Source: Boswellia sacra (lineage: Eukaryota; Streptophyta; Magnoliopsida; Sapindales; Burseraceae). Taken from it: DNA of 64,000 nucleotides. Of this stretch, positions 12,645-23,560 are shown one piece after another. A model generated the notes under the pieces. It saw only the letters and a program-made list of their open reading frames with translations, searched no databases and had not been told where the DNA came from. The stretch lies in assembly GCA_013180625.2 (NCBI GenBank), contig SNVD02006968.1, positions 62,001 to 126,000 on the forward strand, in the 5' to 3' direction. Both the position numbers and the translations under genes were made by a program. The stretch's first letter is position 1; each line of letters begins with the position of its first letter.

Positions 12645-13214
12645 TGTTGGAAATATTTATAATAAATTTAAATAATATAATAAAAAAAGATATTAAAGAA
12701 ATAACAAAATATGAATTAGATTAATATATTAAATAAATAGAATATATAAAGAGATAGAGTAAGAAATAAGTGGCCTGAGCATTTGGGAGGCATGTCGAAG
12801 GCATTGTCCTAAAGCCAAAGAGTTCTCCCCTTGTGCCGGTCATATTGGTAATCAAGGACTCCAAGATACAACCCAGTGCTCACAACCTATCTTCTCGATG
12901 AGCACGATCACCGGAAGAAAATAACCTGTCTTCATGTGTCGCGGTTGCTCAAAATCATCAAATACTCAAAATATTTCATGTTCATGTTAGAACCTTTGAG
13001 ACTCCTTTATATAGTAATCTCGTAGCTTAGGTAACTTACAAATTAATTCTTGTAACTCCCAAGCCATAAGTTCTTAATAAAAGCATGAACGTTACAAATA
13101 ATAAGTGTCGTAACGTTGATGTTTTTATTATACTTGTAACGTATGAAATTAATCTCAAAATAAATATTGTAACTTATAATGTAAATGTTTGTTTTAAACC
13201 TTTTATCTCCAACA
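12645..13214 (-). mobile_element. Solo LTR, copia-like, 570 bp
   Basis: Ends are TGTTGGAAAT...TCTCCAACA with inverted TGTTGGA termini, flanked by perfect 5-bp repeats TTTCT (12,640-12,644 and 13,215-13,219). A minus-strand TATA-like CTATATAAAGG near 13,006-13,016 orients it. No internal region is attached, so it is a solo LTR produced by LTR-LTR recombination. Confidence 0.88.
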
Positions 13215-14451
13215 TTTCTTACCTATTGTCCCGCTCTAATCTTTTCTTTTCTTGAGAACCAAACACATGCAACTCACTGCTCATTTTCCTTTCAACTTTC
13301 TTTCCCTGAAAGTTTTCCCGGTAACCAAACTCTCGGTGCTATTTAAAGAAACATATGTACTTCTTGATAAGTAATTAAATGAATTTCTTTTCTGATTTCA
13401 TATGTACAAGACATTGGAAATTTAAGTAATCCTTTATCTGGTTATTGGCCGTTGCAAGTAATGGTAGAGTCCAGGAATGACTTCAGTTTTAAAAACAATA
13501 TTAAATAGCGTTTCATAGTAGTCTTCTAATAACTTGATCAGAAGACTACAGTAGGCAGTTTATATTCATAGGGATGGCATTCTTGGACTTTACATGGATG
13601 TATCATATAACATTATCGAAAAAATATAGAAAAACTACTAAATACAGAAAACAAAAACAATGCAAAAAAGTGTTTGAATAGGAAACACTCTAGTACTCAT
13701 AGAATTATGGATTCTTGAAAACCATTTCCTAAAATATACAATTTGAGATAGCATTAAATACAAAAGTGTGCTCTTAACATACCAAAAAAAAAAAAAAAAA
13801 GACAAACAACAACAATTAATATTTTTTTGATGCATTCTGTCCACAGAAAGACAAGATTATTCTCATGCATAAGTAACAAAACCTTGTGAAGCCTTAAGAC
13901 AGCAAGTGGAGGGAAAAAATACAGCAAATTATATCATTCTGGCATAAATTAAGTTATGAAGAAAATATAAAATCCCTGTGGCACTTGCCATTACTGAAAA
14001 GAAAATTTAAATACAAATACAAGAGATCTTTACATCCTTTTCTACCATGCTCAAATTCAATAATTTGTAGCCTACAAAATATTGAGAACAATCACCCAAT
14101 TTAATAGACAAAGAAGAATCCCTTAAGGATCTAAATTTGGTGACTAACTAATAATATGACATCACTTAGAAAATAAAGGAATATCAAACATAATTCCAAA
14201 CATATGACTAGAAGCAGATCATGACTCGAGTTTTTTGGAGTTCTACTTCCTTCAAATAGATCCTAATTGCAGAGTCCAAAAAGTTGGAGTAACTGCTACA
14301 TGAGGACTTCTAATATAAGTTTTCAACGTCAGTAGACTAAACATCGCACAACCATATTGGAAGAGAATCATACATGGGAATCTTATACAAGGACTTTAGG
14401 GTCTGTACAAACTTATTTAACAAGATGTTGAAGTCTTCTCATAGTGAATCA
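13215..14451. repeat. Unit B, first part
   Basis: From about 13,600 this aligns with unit A 380-1,150 in the same order and orientation. The first 300-400 bases have no clear partner. No ORF is conserved between copies. A short hairpin (GTAGTCTTCT...AGAAGACTAC, 13,518-13,547) is present. The unit breaks at 14,451 where a retrotransposon entered; unit A is uninterrupted at the equivalent point near 1,160. Confidence 0.65.
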
Positions 14452-15409
14452 TGTTATATAATTATTTCAATAAATACACAAATTGGGCTATTAATAAATA
14501 GGCCAAATACAATTTTAAGTTAGGCTTATTTAATAAACTATAAAGTGGGCATAATGCATTTAATTGATTTTAAGGCCTATTTAATACTTATAACGGTAAA
14601 GTTGAATTAATTAAAAATATGTTGTACACATTCGTGCGAATTAAGTGGTCAAAATTAATTTTGTATAATCATGGCACGTTTTGAGGTTGAGGATGAAGGA
14701 GCAACGGTAACATTTTACAGTATAAATATGTTTCGTTATACATCACTTCTCATTCTATCTGTAATATTTCTTATTTTACCTCAACACCAGAGAACTACAT
14801 TCAATTGTTTGTTCTTTATTTCCTAGAAAGGGGTGTACCTTAACAGAAAATCTACTGCCATTAAAGCCTGGAGGTCAAACTGCTGTTAACCTATATTACA
14901 CCGGAATAGATTTCCTGAGGGAGTAGAATTTGGTCTTTAGGTCAATACATTATTGCACGTCTTGACAATTTGTTCAACAAGGTATTGTTCACGTCGACTG
15001 TTCATCACACACTGTTCACAAAGAATTGTTCATCACAGCATTGTTCACGACGAGTCATTGTTCATCATATTGTTCATCGATATTGGAGCAGACTAGTGTT
15101 CATTGTCACTGTAGCATACTACTGTTTATAGGTACTGTAGTGAATCACTGTTTGTTATCACTATAGTGGGCTACTGTTTCATCGGCTTTAATAGACATAA
15201 ATCACTGTTCATCAGACACTGTAGCGAACAACTGTTAATTGGTACTGTAACTGGGTAACTATTCATCTATATTGTGACTGTCACGGTTACTGTAGCAGAA
15301 TTACTATTTATTTTTTTTTTTCTTTTTGGTTACTTCATTGAAGTGGTTGAGTGAAAGATTTTAGTTGTTTTACTTATATCATGGTTGAAGTTTGAAGTAC
15401 TTTACAGCA
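14452..15409 (+). repeat. 5' LTR (about 958 bp) with CTGTTCATC / CTGTAGC repeats
   Basis: The U5-like half from about 14,990 is a run of diverged 25-35-bp units built on ACTGTTCATC and CACTGTAGC. The same motif field occurs in the LTR at 62,756-63,573. The end is defined by the repeat of CAGCA at 15,409 and 15,840. Confidence 0.75.
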
Positions 15410-15434
15410 ATCTAAAGAACAAATTTTAATCAAG

Positions 15435-15545
15435 ATGGAGACTGTCTTAATTGCCGCAAAATCACTTCCTAACATCTCAAAGATTGAGCCTTTTAGTGGA
15501 AGTCACTTCAAGAGATGACAAGAAAAAGTGTTTGACACTTTGCAA
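15435..15545 (+). pseudogene. gag fragment of a copia-like retrotransposon, truncated
   Basis: An ATG at 15,435 opens a frame in the style of plant copia Gag N-termini: basic and Ser/Pro residues, then KIEPFSGSHFKR, an in-frame TGA at 15,516 where Trp is expected, then QEKVFDTLQY. The reading then runs directly into 3' LTR sequence at about 15,546, so almost all of gag and all of pol are deleted. Its position, about 25 bases after the 5' LTR, fits a gag start. The PBS could not be recognised in the intervening bases. Confidence 0.6.
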
Positions 15546-15840
15546 TACTATTCATTGATACTGTAGCAAATTACTATTCATTATCACTGTAGTGGGATTA
15601 CTGTTTCATCAACTGTAGCAGACAGAAATCACTATTCATCAAATACTGAACAAATCACTGTTTATCAGTAATGTAGCTGGGTCACTATTCATCAAGGCTG
15701 TAACTGTCACAATTACTATAGTAGAATTACTATTTATTGTCTCTCCCTCTCTTTTTTTTATTACTTCATTTAAATGGTTGAGTAAAAGATTTTAGTTATT
15801 TTACTTACATCTTGATTGAAGTTTGAAGTACTTAGCAGCA

Positions 15841-17958
15841 AATAAAAAATGCTCTTTAAGCATATGGGACTCTCACCATCAAGGATGCAGCACTTCACCA
15901 CCTTAGCAAGCAACATAACACTTGCATTTCTTTTCTACAGTTTAGGCTGATTGCTTCATTTTGATTGCCAATACACCATCATTGATCTCTTCTAGACCAG
16001 AAGAAACAGCTACATTTCTCAAAGTAGGATATTGAAATTCATCCAACTCCTTGCACTTACGTCAACAATAGAAACTGTTTTCAGATTGTATTACTTTGCT
16101 TCTATTACACACTAGTCCAATAACTTCAAAGACTTGGGTAACTTCGAGAAGTTTTCGAAAGTTAATTGATAGAAGGGATGGACATGAATTTTGCTGGAGT
16201 TTGACTCCTGGACTCTAATAATCCATGTATTTCTTGTTTTCTTGGCATTCGATATTTTTTCCAAGATTCGGTTTCATATGTGGTGGACTGAGTAAGCAAA
16301 GGTTTATGGGTACTAATAGGATTAGGTTTATAGAAAGTAAATAGGCCACCAAGACCGGCTCTGGGTCCATGTCCAATGACCATATTTTCATCGCCATGCT
16401 TTTCCTAAGGGTTGCCTCATCGACTCCCATGACTTTCTCAAAAGGAAACCATAACACAATCCTATGAAATAGAGTGGTTAACTTAGCAATTCTATAAAAT
16501 ATGATGTAAACACGCTGCAGGCTCCAACCTTTGCATTCTGCTGTGGTGCATGTGTCTCTAAGGGTTCCATTCCGCTTATCCAGGCACAGTGAACAACGGA
16601 AGAAGGTGGCCTGGGTGATCAATCAACCTTAGTAACGATCAACACTTCCATCAACCTTGGTTTAAAGTGCATTACAATACAAATATAGCTAAAATTTTGA
16701 AATAATAGTTGGAGGGAGCTTCATATGTGAATACTTGTAGATAGAAGATGTTTAATGCCTCATTGTAGTACGATATATATCTTGAAGTCATACAAATGCA
16801 GAGGCAAATAAAATATAACTTGAAATTTGAAATAAGCTCAAAAAGTATCCAAACAGGAGAGCATTAAAACAGACATTGCTTAATGTATTGATGCTACTGC
16901 AAACTCAAAAGAATCTGCCACAGCGAAGGACCTAATCGCACAACACAATCAAGCGGATGTAAGAAGATTCTCTTGCAATTTATTATGCAGCTTTACTATA
17001 CAAATCCCCCTGGAACTGACACAGTTACTAGGTAGAGCACTAAAACAGCATCACGCAAACAGTAAACGGGATCTGCTTGGCCAACAATATGTATCAGAAA
17101 AATAAGTTCCTCTAATTAACCGTTCAGGTTAAAAAAAAAAAGTTGCATTAAGAAATCATTTTTCTTCTCTTAAACAACTCAAATAAATTATATGTAATTT
17201 CAAATTGATGTAGTTTTTCCAATTTCCATACTAATACAGTCTACTCATATTAAAGCCTTAATTTAGAAAACGAAGTCTATGAATTGAAGTGAGAAAAATT
17301 AAATAGATGCAATCCATGAAAGAGCAGAGAAAAAGTACAAGTTAGCAGGTTTGTTTACATTTTCCAGAGCTACGACATAGAGAAAATATTGGAGATGGAA
17401 ACCAAATACAAAGTAGAAACAATCCAAAGTTTGAATAGGAAACACTATGGAACAAAGAACGCCAATGCTGAGAGAGAGTGAGAAATTACGGAAGTCGTAT
17501 ATACAACTTGAGAAATTTGTCTCCTAATGAATGCTAAACTACAAATCACAAACAACAAAAGTAAACCTTGTTTCAATAAATATTGTTCACCAAAAGAAAA
17601 GATGATTCTCATGCACAAACGGCGAAATTCAAATAGTGAAAAAAAACGAGCATTATGAAGATATAAGACATAAAAAAAAATAGAGCCAATTAAATAATAC
17701 CAACATAACTTAAGCTACAACAGAAAAATAAAATCTTTATAAAAGAACATAAATTTAAGAAATAGAACATAGCTTAACCATGTTCTAACTGGAATTATGG
17801 CAATCCAAGTGGGTGGTCAATATACTCTGCCCCGTGGAATTAGTGAAGAAAAGTCATTACAAACTCCACGGGGAGCATTTTGCAATATTGGCGAGAAGGT
17901 ATTCTGCAAGAAGTCATCTTCACTAGCCGTGCCATGGATGGCTGGAATATGCAAAGAA
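15841..17958. repeat. Unit B, second part, with empty insertion sites
   Basis: It continues unit A 1,180-1,611, 4,411-4,657 and 5,651-6,831. It holds the uninterrupted versions of sites occupied elsewhere: near 16,285-16,297 (solo LTR in unit A, CACTA element in unit D) and near 17,784-17,800 (3.9-kb solo LTR in unit A). The longest minus-strand open frame (16,622-16,215, 135 codons) is not kept in units A or D and resembles nothing known to me, so it is not called a gene. It ends at AAGAA, the left duplication of the copia element. Confidence 0.65.
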
Positions 17959-18527
17959 TGTTATGCACAGCGGAAACGATAACCAACAAAACAACCAAAT
18001 GCACAACCACAAACTATGCTAGATAATTGAATATAATAGCAACTAAAGAGGCAACCAATCAATCACAATGCAGAAATAGAAATAACACCAAGATTTAACG
18101 AGGTTCGGTATAAATACCTACGTCCTCAGGCGCCGCTGAAGAAATCTTCCACTATCTTTAAAGAGAATTACAAACTTTTGGGTCACAATATAAATACCAC
18201 AACTATTGGATCAAACTGTAATTACCCGAATAGTTGGACCAAACTGTAATTACCCAAACAATTGGGCAATACTACAAATACCTAAAATTAAAAGGGGAAA
18301 AGCAAACATTACAAACTTTAAGGTCCTTAATGAAAGGCCCTTAAACTATGAGGTCTTATATATGAGACCTTACAAATAGAGGGGGTGGAGGAGAATTTCC
18401 AATGGGACAACAAAGTGAGAAGACTTGACTTTAATTTATAAGCCCAAGTCTCTCCAACACAAAGACTCCCAGTCCATGTGGGATCCTTGCACACACACAC
18501 AATGGCTAAAGAGCCACAATTCTAACA
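17959..18527 (-). repeat. 3' LTR of the Tork-like copia
   Basis: It matches 22,787-23,337 nearly throughout. A small indel region near 18,346-18,372 ('gaggtcttatatatgagacctta') is absent from the other LTR and explains most of the length difference. Confidence 0.93.
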
Positions 18528-18541
18528 ATTCTCCACCTTGG
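18528..18541 (-). other. Polypurine tract of the Tork-like copia
   Basis: Read on the minus strand, CCAAGGTGGAGAAT lies directly inside the 3' LTR, the expected site of plus-strand priming. Confidence 0.75.
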
Positions 18542-18628
18542 CAATTTAGCCATTCCACCACAAAACTCTTTTTTTTTCCACATTTTCTATCACAATTGCA
18601 ACGCCTCCAAATGCATCCAATGGCGCAG

Positions 18629-20146
18629 TCAAACTCGTACAATGTTGATCAAGTCCAAACAATGACTGAACTTGATCGCTGTCACAATCTTAGTCAATAT
18701 ATCTGCGGGATTCTCGGCAGTCTCAATCTTCTGAAGTAAGATTCTTCCTTCAACAATAATCTCCCGCACAAAGTGATACCGAACATCAATATGCTTCATA
18801 CGAACATGGAACAATAGATTCTTCGCTAAGTGGATAGCACTCTGACTGTCAGAATAAAAAGTGATCTTCTTCTGCCTAATTCCCAATTCATCCAACAATC
18901 CCTGTAACCAAATAGCTTCCTTCACAGCCTCTGTCATTGCCATATACTCTGCCTCTGTAGTAGACAAAGCCACTGTAGACTGTAAAGTAGACTTCCAACT
19001 CACTGGTGCTCTTGCAAGAGTAAACACATAACCAGTTGTCAACCGACGTTTATCTAAATCACCAGCATAATATGAATCAACATAACCAATAGCATACTGA
19101 CCACATGTATCATCCCTCTCAAAGACTAAGCCAACATCTACGGTTTTTAACAAATACCATAGAATCCATTTCACTGCTTGCCAATGTCCTTTACCAGGAT
19201 CATGCATATACCTGCTCACAACTCTAACTGCATGTGAAATGTCGGGTCTTGTACACACCATAGCATACATCAGGCTACCAATTGCATTAGCATATGGAAC
19301 TCGAGACATATACTCTCGTTCCTCATCTGTACTAGGAGATAAAGATGCACTAAACTTCATATGAGGAGCAAGTGGGGTACTTACAGGTTTTGATTGCTCT
19401 GTAATGCCAAACCGCTGTAATACCTTCTTCAAATATTGCTTCTTAGTTAAACAAATCTTGCTTCTCGCTCTATCTCTGCTAATCTCCATGCCTAGAATCT
19501 TCTTAGCTTCACCCAAATCTTTCATCTCAAACTCTCGATTCAACTGAGTCTTCAACTTTGCAATTTCTTCGACATTCGTTGAAGCTATCAACATATCATG
19601 GATATATAAGAGTAGATAAATGAAAGAACCATCATGTAGCCTCTGAAAATACACACAATTATCAAATTTGCTTCTTGTGTACCTCTGACCCATCATGAAC
19701 CGATCAAATCGCTTATACCACTGTCTGGGAGATTGCTTCAAACCATAAAGCGATCTTTTCAGTTTGCAAACCAAATTTTCCTTACCAGCAACTCTGAATC
19801 CCTCTGGCTGAGTCATATAGATTTCCTCTTCCAAGTCACCATGTAAAAATGCAGTTTTTACATCCAATTGAACTAGTTCCATATTCATCTGAGCTACCAA
19901 GGCCAACAAAATTCTAATGGAAGAATGTTTCACAACTGGAGAAAATACCTCATTGTAGTCAATTCCTTCCCTCTGAGTGTAGCCTTTGGCTACCAACCTT
20001 GCCTTGTAGCGGATGTCATTCTTGTCAGGAAATCCATCTTTCTTTGCATATACCCATTTGCACTCAATTACCTTTTTACCCTTCGGTCGTTGAGCTAGCT
20101 CCCAAGTTTCATTCTTCTGAAGAGACTGCATCTCTTCGCTCTCCAC
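18629..20146 (-). pseudogene. Reverse transcriptase and RNase H of the Tork-like copia
   Basis: An open frame of about 505 codons covers the RVT_2 reverse transcriptase and the copia RNase H. Landmarks in order are WVYAKKDG, ARLVAKGYTQREGIDY, LVQLDVKTAFLHGDLEEEIY, LKRSLYGLKQSPRQWYKRFD, ISRDRA, TRPDISHAV, then RNase H VSWKSTLQSTVALSTTEAEY and the terminal ADILTK. The catalytic YVDD box, usually followed by ML here, reads YIHDML (about 19,592-19,609), so one of the two adjacent catalytic aspartates is His. In RNase H the usual YVDSDYAGD reads YVDSYYAGD. The frame is therefore open but encodes a polymerase expected to be inactive. Confidence 0.93.
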
Positions 20147-20624
20147 TTATCAACTTCAGAACATCTGACTATCTCTCTATAAGTGGAAGGAACATCAACA
20201 TCTACAACTGGAAGTGCATAGGCCACCATATCAGCAAATTGAGCAGGTCTGTGAATCTCACGTCTTGGCCTATTAATTGCAATAGATTCTTATTGCTGTT
20301 GAGGTTTCTGAGTAGAACCCTCTCCATCATCTCCCAAATCCTCCTCTGTTATAGGAGTACCATCATCTGTCTCAACAGATCTAACTGGGTTCAATGTCGT
20401 CGTTTCAAACTCCACCTGCTGATGAGTATGCTCTACCTATTATGGAGTACCATTCACCTTTGTCTGGTTTTCTGATTTCTTTAACATTGAAGACTCATCA
20501 AATGTCACATCTCGGCTGGATACAATCTTCCTTGAACTAGGACACCATAGACGATATCCTCTTACTCTTGAAGCAAATCACAAGAAAATCGTTTTCTTGG
20601 CTCTAGGATCCAGCTTAGATTCTT

Positions 20625-21525
20625 TCACATGATAATATGCAGGAGAACCAAAAACATGTAAAGAATCATAATCAAAAATAGGTTTCCAGACCATAGCTCC
20701 AATGGAGTTCTATCACCAATAGCTGCTGATGGTAGACGATTAATGAGATGACACGCATAAGTCACAGCCTCAGCCCAAAATTCCTTGCCTAACCCAGCAT
20801 TAGACAACATACACCGAACTTTCTCCAGCAATGTCCGGTTCATGCTTTCTGCCACACCATTCTGCTGTGGTGTACCTCTAATAGTAAAATGACGTACAAT
20901 ACCTTCATCTCGACAGAATTTAAAAAACTGATCACTGCAATACTCACCACCGTTATCTGTTCTGAGATGCTTGATCTTCTTGCCAGTTTGTGTCTCAATC
21001 ATCTTTTTTCATTTAAGGAAACCACTAAGTACATCATCTTTTGATTTCAAACAGTACACCCAAGTTCTTCTGGAAAAGTCATCAACAAAAGTAACAAAGT
21101 AGTGCCTACCTCCCATTGATGCAGTTTTGGTAGGTCCCCAGACATCTGAGTAAACATAATCAAGAATACCCTTGGTATTATGAATAGCGGTGCCAAATTT
21201 CACTCTCTTCTGCTTTCCCAGAATACAATGCTCACGTACAAAAGTCCAACTTGCAGGTCTTTCCACCTTTCAATAAGCCTCGTTTCACCAAACTAAATAA
21301 GGCTTTCTCATATGTATGTCCCAAACGCATATGCCACAGTCTTGTAATCTCTGAATCTACATCATTATCAAAAACCATAGCTGTTGATCCAATAACCGTA
21401 CTACCATTATAGTAATACAAGTTGTTCCTCCTAGTGCCTTTCAATACCACAAGAGCGCCTGAAATGACCCTCAGAATACCATCTCGAATAGATATACCAC
21501 AGCCTTTAGATTCCAAGGCTCCCAA
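20625..21525 (-). pseudogene. Integrase of the Tork-like copia, frameshifted
   Basis: Three overlapping minus-strand frames together give the integrase. Frame 21,525-21,232 has the GAG-pre-integrase zinc-binding HMRLGH...CKLDFC. Frame 21,266-21,009 has the first catalytic Asp in YSDVWGPT and VTFVDDFSRRTWVY. Frame 21,002-20,625 has the second Asp in LRTDNGGEY and the Glu in GVAESMNRTLLEKV. The D, D and E residues are all present, but the frame shifts near 21,250 and 21,005 break the protein. The stretch 20,150-20,620 is the degenerate linker to reverse transcriptase. Confidence 0.9.
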
Positions 21526-21699
21526 AGAGATGAGATTCTTTTCAACTTCGGTACATACCGAACATTTGTCAGAACTCTAGTCAGTCCATCATGATTCCTC
21601 AATCAGATCGAACCTATCCCAGCGGTATGGCAAATATCATCATTGCCCATATACACAACTCCACAATCAAGCTCTTCAAATTGAAAGAACCATTCCCTA

Positions 21700-21840
21700 T
21701 GTGGACACATATGATAAGTACAACTCAAATCCATAATCCACTCATCAGAACCAGAAGTGGATGGGTGACCAGCTAGACATATATCTGACTCACTATCATC
21801 TTCATGCTCAACAACACATGCATCAGAAACAGTCTTGCCC
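21700..21840 (-). pseudogene. Protease remnant of the Tork-like copia
   Basis: After a frameshift in an A/T run at about 21,845, a minus frame continues from Gag with an acidic stretch (EHEDDSESD) and then WIMDLSCTYHMCPHREW. The family usually has DSGCTYHM, so the catalytic Asp is kept while the next two residues are changed. The protease is therefore probably dead. Confidence 0.75.
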
Positions 21841-22620
21841 TTATCTTTTTTTTTTCAACTTAGGACAATCTTTCTTCCAATGCCCTTTCTGACGACAAAA
21901 GGCACACTCATCTTTTCCTAATCTACCCCTCGACCAAGATTTTCCCATTTTTCCTAGTTTCCTACTTTGATTACGCCCTCTCACTATCAATGCATCTACT
22001 GACTCATCCCTATGTTCCCTTTGATCTTTCTTACGAATTTCATAATTCAACAAAGCAGAACAAAATTCTTCAAAAGACAGTTTTTCTTTCCCATGGATAA
22101 GAGTAATGCACAAATGATCTAATTCATCCGGAAGTGAGCCAATCAATAGCATAGCCTTAATTTCATCTTTGAAGGTTTCATCTAAGTTTAGCAAATCAGC
22201 AATTAACTTATTAAACTCATCAATATGAGAACTGATGCTCGTACCTAGTTTCAAGTGGAGACGGAACAATCTCTTCAATAGGTACAATCGATTCTCATTG
22301 CTTTTCTTCATATATTTGTTTTCCAGCGCCTTTCACAATTTGCTTGCAGATGTCTCTTTCGTGAACGGATACTTCTATTCTCTACACAAGCAAGAGCGAA
22401 TCAACCTACAAGCTTTTATATTCAGCCTGTCCCAATATCTTGCATTGATATCTTCTGGTTTTGTTTCTTCTAGAACAATATCCAAATCTTGCTGATACAA
22501 CCCATCCAACACCTTACTATGCCATAAGCCGAAATTATTTCGACCATCAAATTTTTCAACATCTATTTTTACATTTGTCATAGTCACTGTCTTCTCAGGT
22601 ACAGTTGACGATGAAGCCAT
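21841..22620 (-). pseudogene. Gag of the Tork-like copia, two internal stops
   Basis: Starting at the ATG at 22,620-22,618 (MASSSTVPEK...), one continuous minus frame runs to the zinc knuckle CAFCRQKGHWKKDC near 21,900-21,860. Two stops in the same frame interrupt it, near 22,376 (TAG) and near 22,334 (TGA at a likely Trp position). The capsid portion with KFDGRNNFGLW and LDELCI-type motifs is otherwise well kept. Gag would package element RNA and bind nucleic acid through the CCHC knuckle. Confidence 0.9.
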
Positions 22621-22772
22621 CACTGCCTCTCACAAATAAGCTCGATACACAAATCACCAATAACCAAGCTCCAAACAAACTATTATATTCAATAACTAGC
22701 AATCCAAATTCAACAGGCCAGAATAGTAGCAAGTGCTTCAATGAAATAGCCACTAACTACCCAAAACCTTAG

Positions 22773-22784
22773 GCTCTGATACCA
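22773..22784 (-). other. Primer-binding site (initiator tRNA-Met type)
   Basis: Minus-strand TGGTATCAGAGC lies two bases inside the 5' LTR. It is the classic plant copia site complementary to the 3' end of initiator methionine tRNA. Confidence 0.95.
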
Positions 22785-22786
22785 AT

Positions 22787-23337
22787 TGTTATGCACAGCG
22801 GAAGCGATAACCAACAAAACAACCAAATGCACAACCACAAATTATGCTAGATAATTGAATATAATAGCAACTAAAGAGGCAACCAATCAATCACAATGCA
22901 GAAATAGAAAGAACACCAAGATTTAACGAGGTTCGGTATAAATACCTACGTCCTTGGGCGCCGCTGAAGAAACCTTCCACTATCTTCAAAGAGAATTACA
23001 AACTTTTGGGTCACAATATAAATACCACAACTATTGGGCCAAACTGTAATTATCTGAATAGTTAAGTCAAACTGTAATTATCCAAACAATTGGGCAATAT
23101 TACAAATACCCAAAATTAAAAGGGGAAAAGAAATATTACAAAATTTAAGGTCCTTAATGAAAGGCCCTTAAACTATGCTTTACAAATAGAAGGGGTGGAG
23201 GAGAATTTCCAATGGGACAACAAAGTGAGAAGACTTGACTTTAATTTATAAGCCCAAGTCTCTCCAACACAAAGACTCTCACTCCATGTGGGATCCTTGT
23301 ACACACACATAATGGCTAAAGAGCCACAATTCTAACA
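22787..23337 (-). repeat. 5' LTR of the Tork-like copia
   Basis: Boundaries are fixed by TG...CA ends, the AAGAA duplication and the adjacent PBS. A TATA-like CTTATAAATTAA (minus strand) lies at 23,241-23,252. Confidence 0.93.
23241..23252 (-). promoter_or_regulatory. Putative LTR TATA box
   Basis: Minus-strand CTTATAAATTAA within the 5' LTR, also present in the 3' LTR near 18,431. It is inferred from motif and position only. Confidence 0.5.
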
Positions 23338-23560
23338 AAGAAATCCTAACCCTAACCCTGACATGTAGAGGAAAAGGTTTCACGGCGATTGTACTGTGAT
23401 TTCTCACTGAAGGGGATGGTGTTAAATAGTTGTAGGTTTTCTTATTGTCAACTTACATTAGTGCCCTTGTTTTCGCGCAAAACCAGCCTAAGGTATAAAT
23501 AGGTCATTTTCTAGAGCCCTGAAATTTCGATTTATATAATTACCGCTTTCTGGCTTCATA
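23338..23560. repeat. Unit B, last part
   Basis: 'aagaaatcctaaccctaaccctgacatg' style text and 'aaaggtttca' match unit A 10,970-11,025. Similarity fades after 'gtaggttttctt' (23,431; 11,151 in unit A). Confidence 0.55.

Larger units (their letters stand above)
14452..15840 (+). mobile_element. Internally deleted LTR retrotransposon
   Basis: The element starts TGTTATATAATTATTT and ends GAAGTACTTAGCAGCA. Flanks AATCA (14,447-14,451) and AATAA (15,841-15,845) are a likely 5-bp duplication with one change. The layout is a 5' LTR (14,452-15,409), a short internal piece with the start of gag, then only the last about 295 bp of the 3' LTR. The 3' piece repeats the end of the 5' LTR, including GGTTGAGTRAAAGATTTTAGTT and TTTGAAGTACTT. 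TATA-like AGTATAAATAT lies at 14,720. A better preserved relative in opposite orientation ends at 63,573. Unit A gives the empty site. Confidence 0.8.
17959..23337 (-). mobile_element. Ty1/copia retrotransposon, Tork/Tnt1-like, full length but defective
   Basis: A complete 5,379-bp element on the minus strand with LTRs of 551 bp (5', right) and 569 bp (3', left), both TGTTATGCACAG...TTCTAACA. Perfect AAGAA duplications lie at 17,954-17,958 and 23,338-23,342. The internal order on the minus strand is PBS, gag, protease, integrase, reverse transcriptase, RNase H and PPT, the copia order. Every domain carries damage, so it should be immobile by itself. It interrupts unit B between 'gcaaagaa' and 'atcctaaccct', matching unit A 'ggcaaggaagcctaaccct' at 10,962. 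Lineage is inferred from the Gag N-terminus and domain style. Confidence 0.95.

Noticed and set aside
13518..13547. 10-bp stem hairpin GTAGTCTTCT...AGAAGACTAC
   Set aside because: It is short and isolated, lacks a T-tract or any precursor-like context, and is not kept in unit A.
15410..15434. Primer-binding site after the 5' LTR of the element at 14,452
   Set aside because: The bases after the LTR do not match the TGGTATCAGAGC type, and I cannot assign another tRNA by eye.
16215..16622. 135-codon minus-strand open frame in unit B
   Set aside because: It is not preserved in the paralogous units A (4,411-4,620) or D (61,930-62,098), and shows no recognisable domain.
23344..23362. CTAACCCTAACCCTGAC resembling telomere-type repeats
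   Set aside because: Only two units, and the same place in unit A reads 'cctaaccctagcag'; it is ordinary unit sequence.
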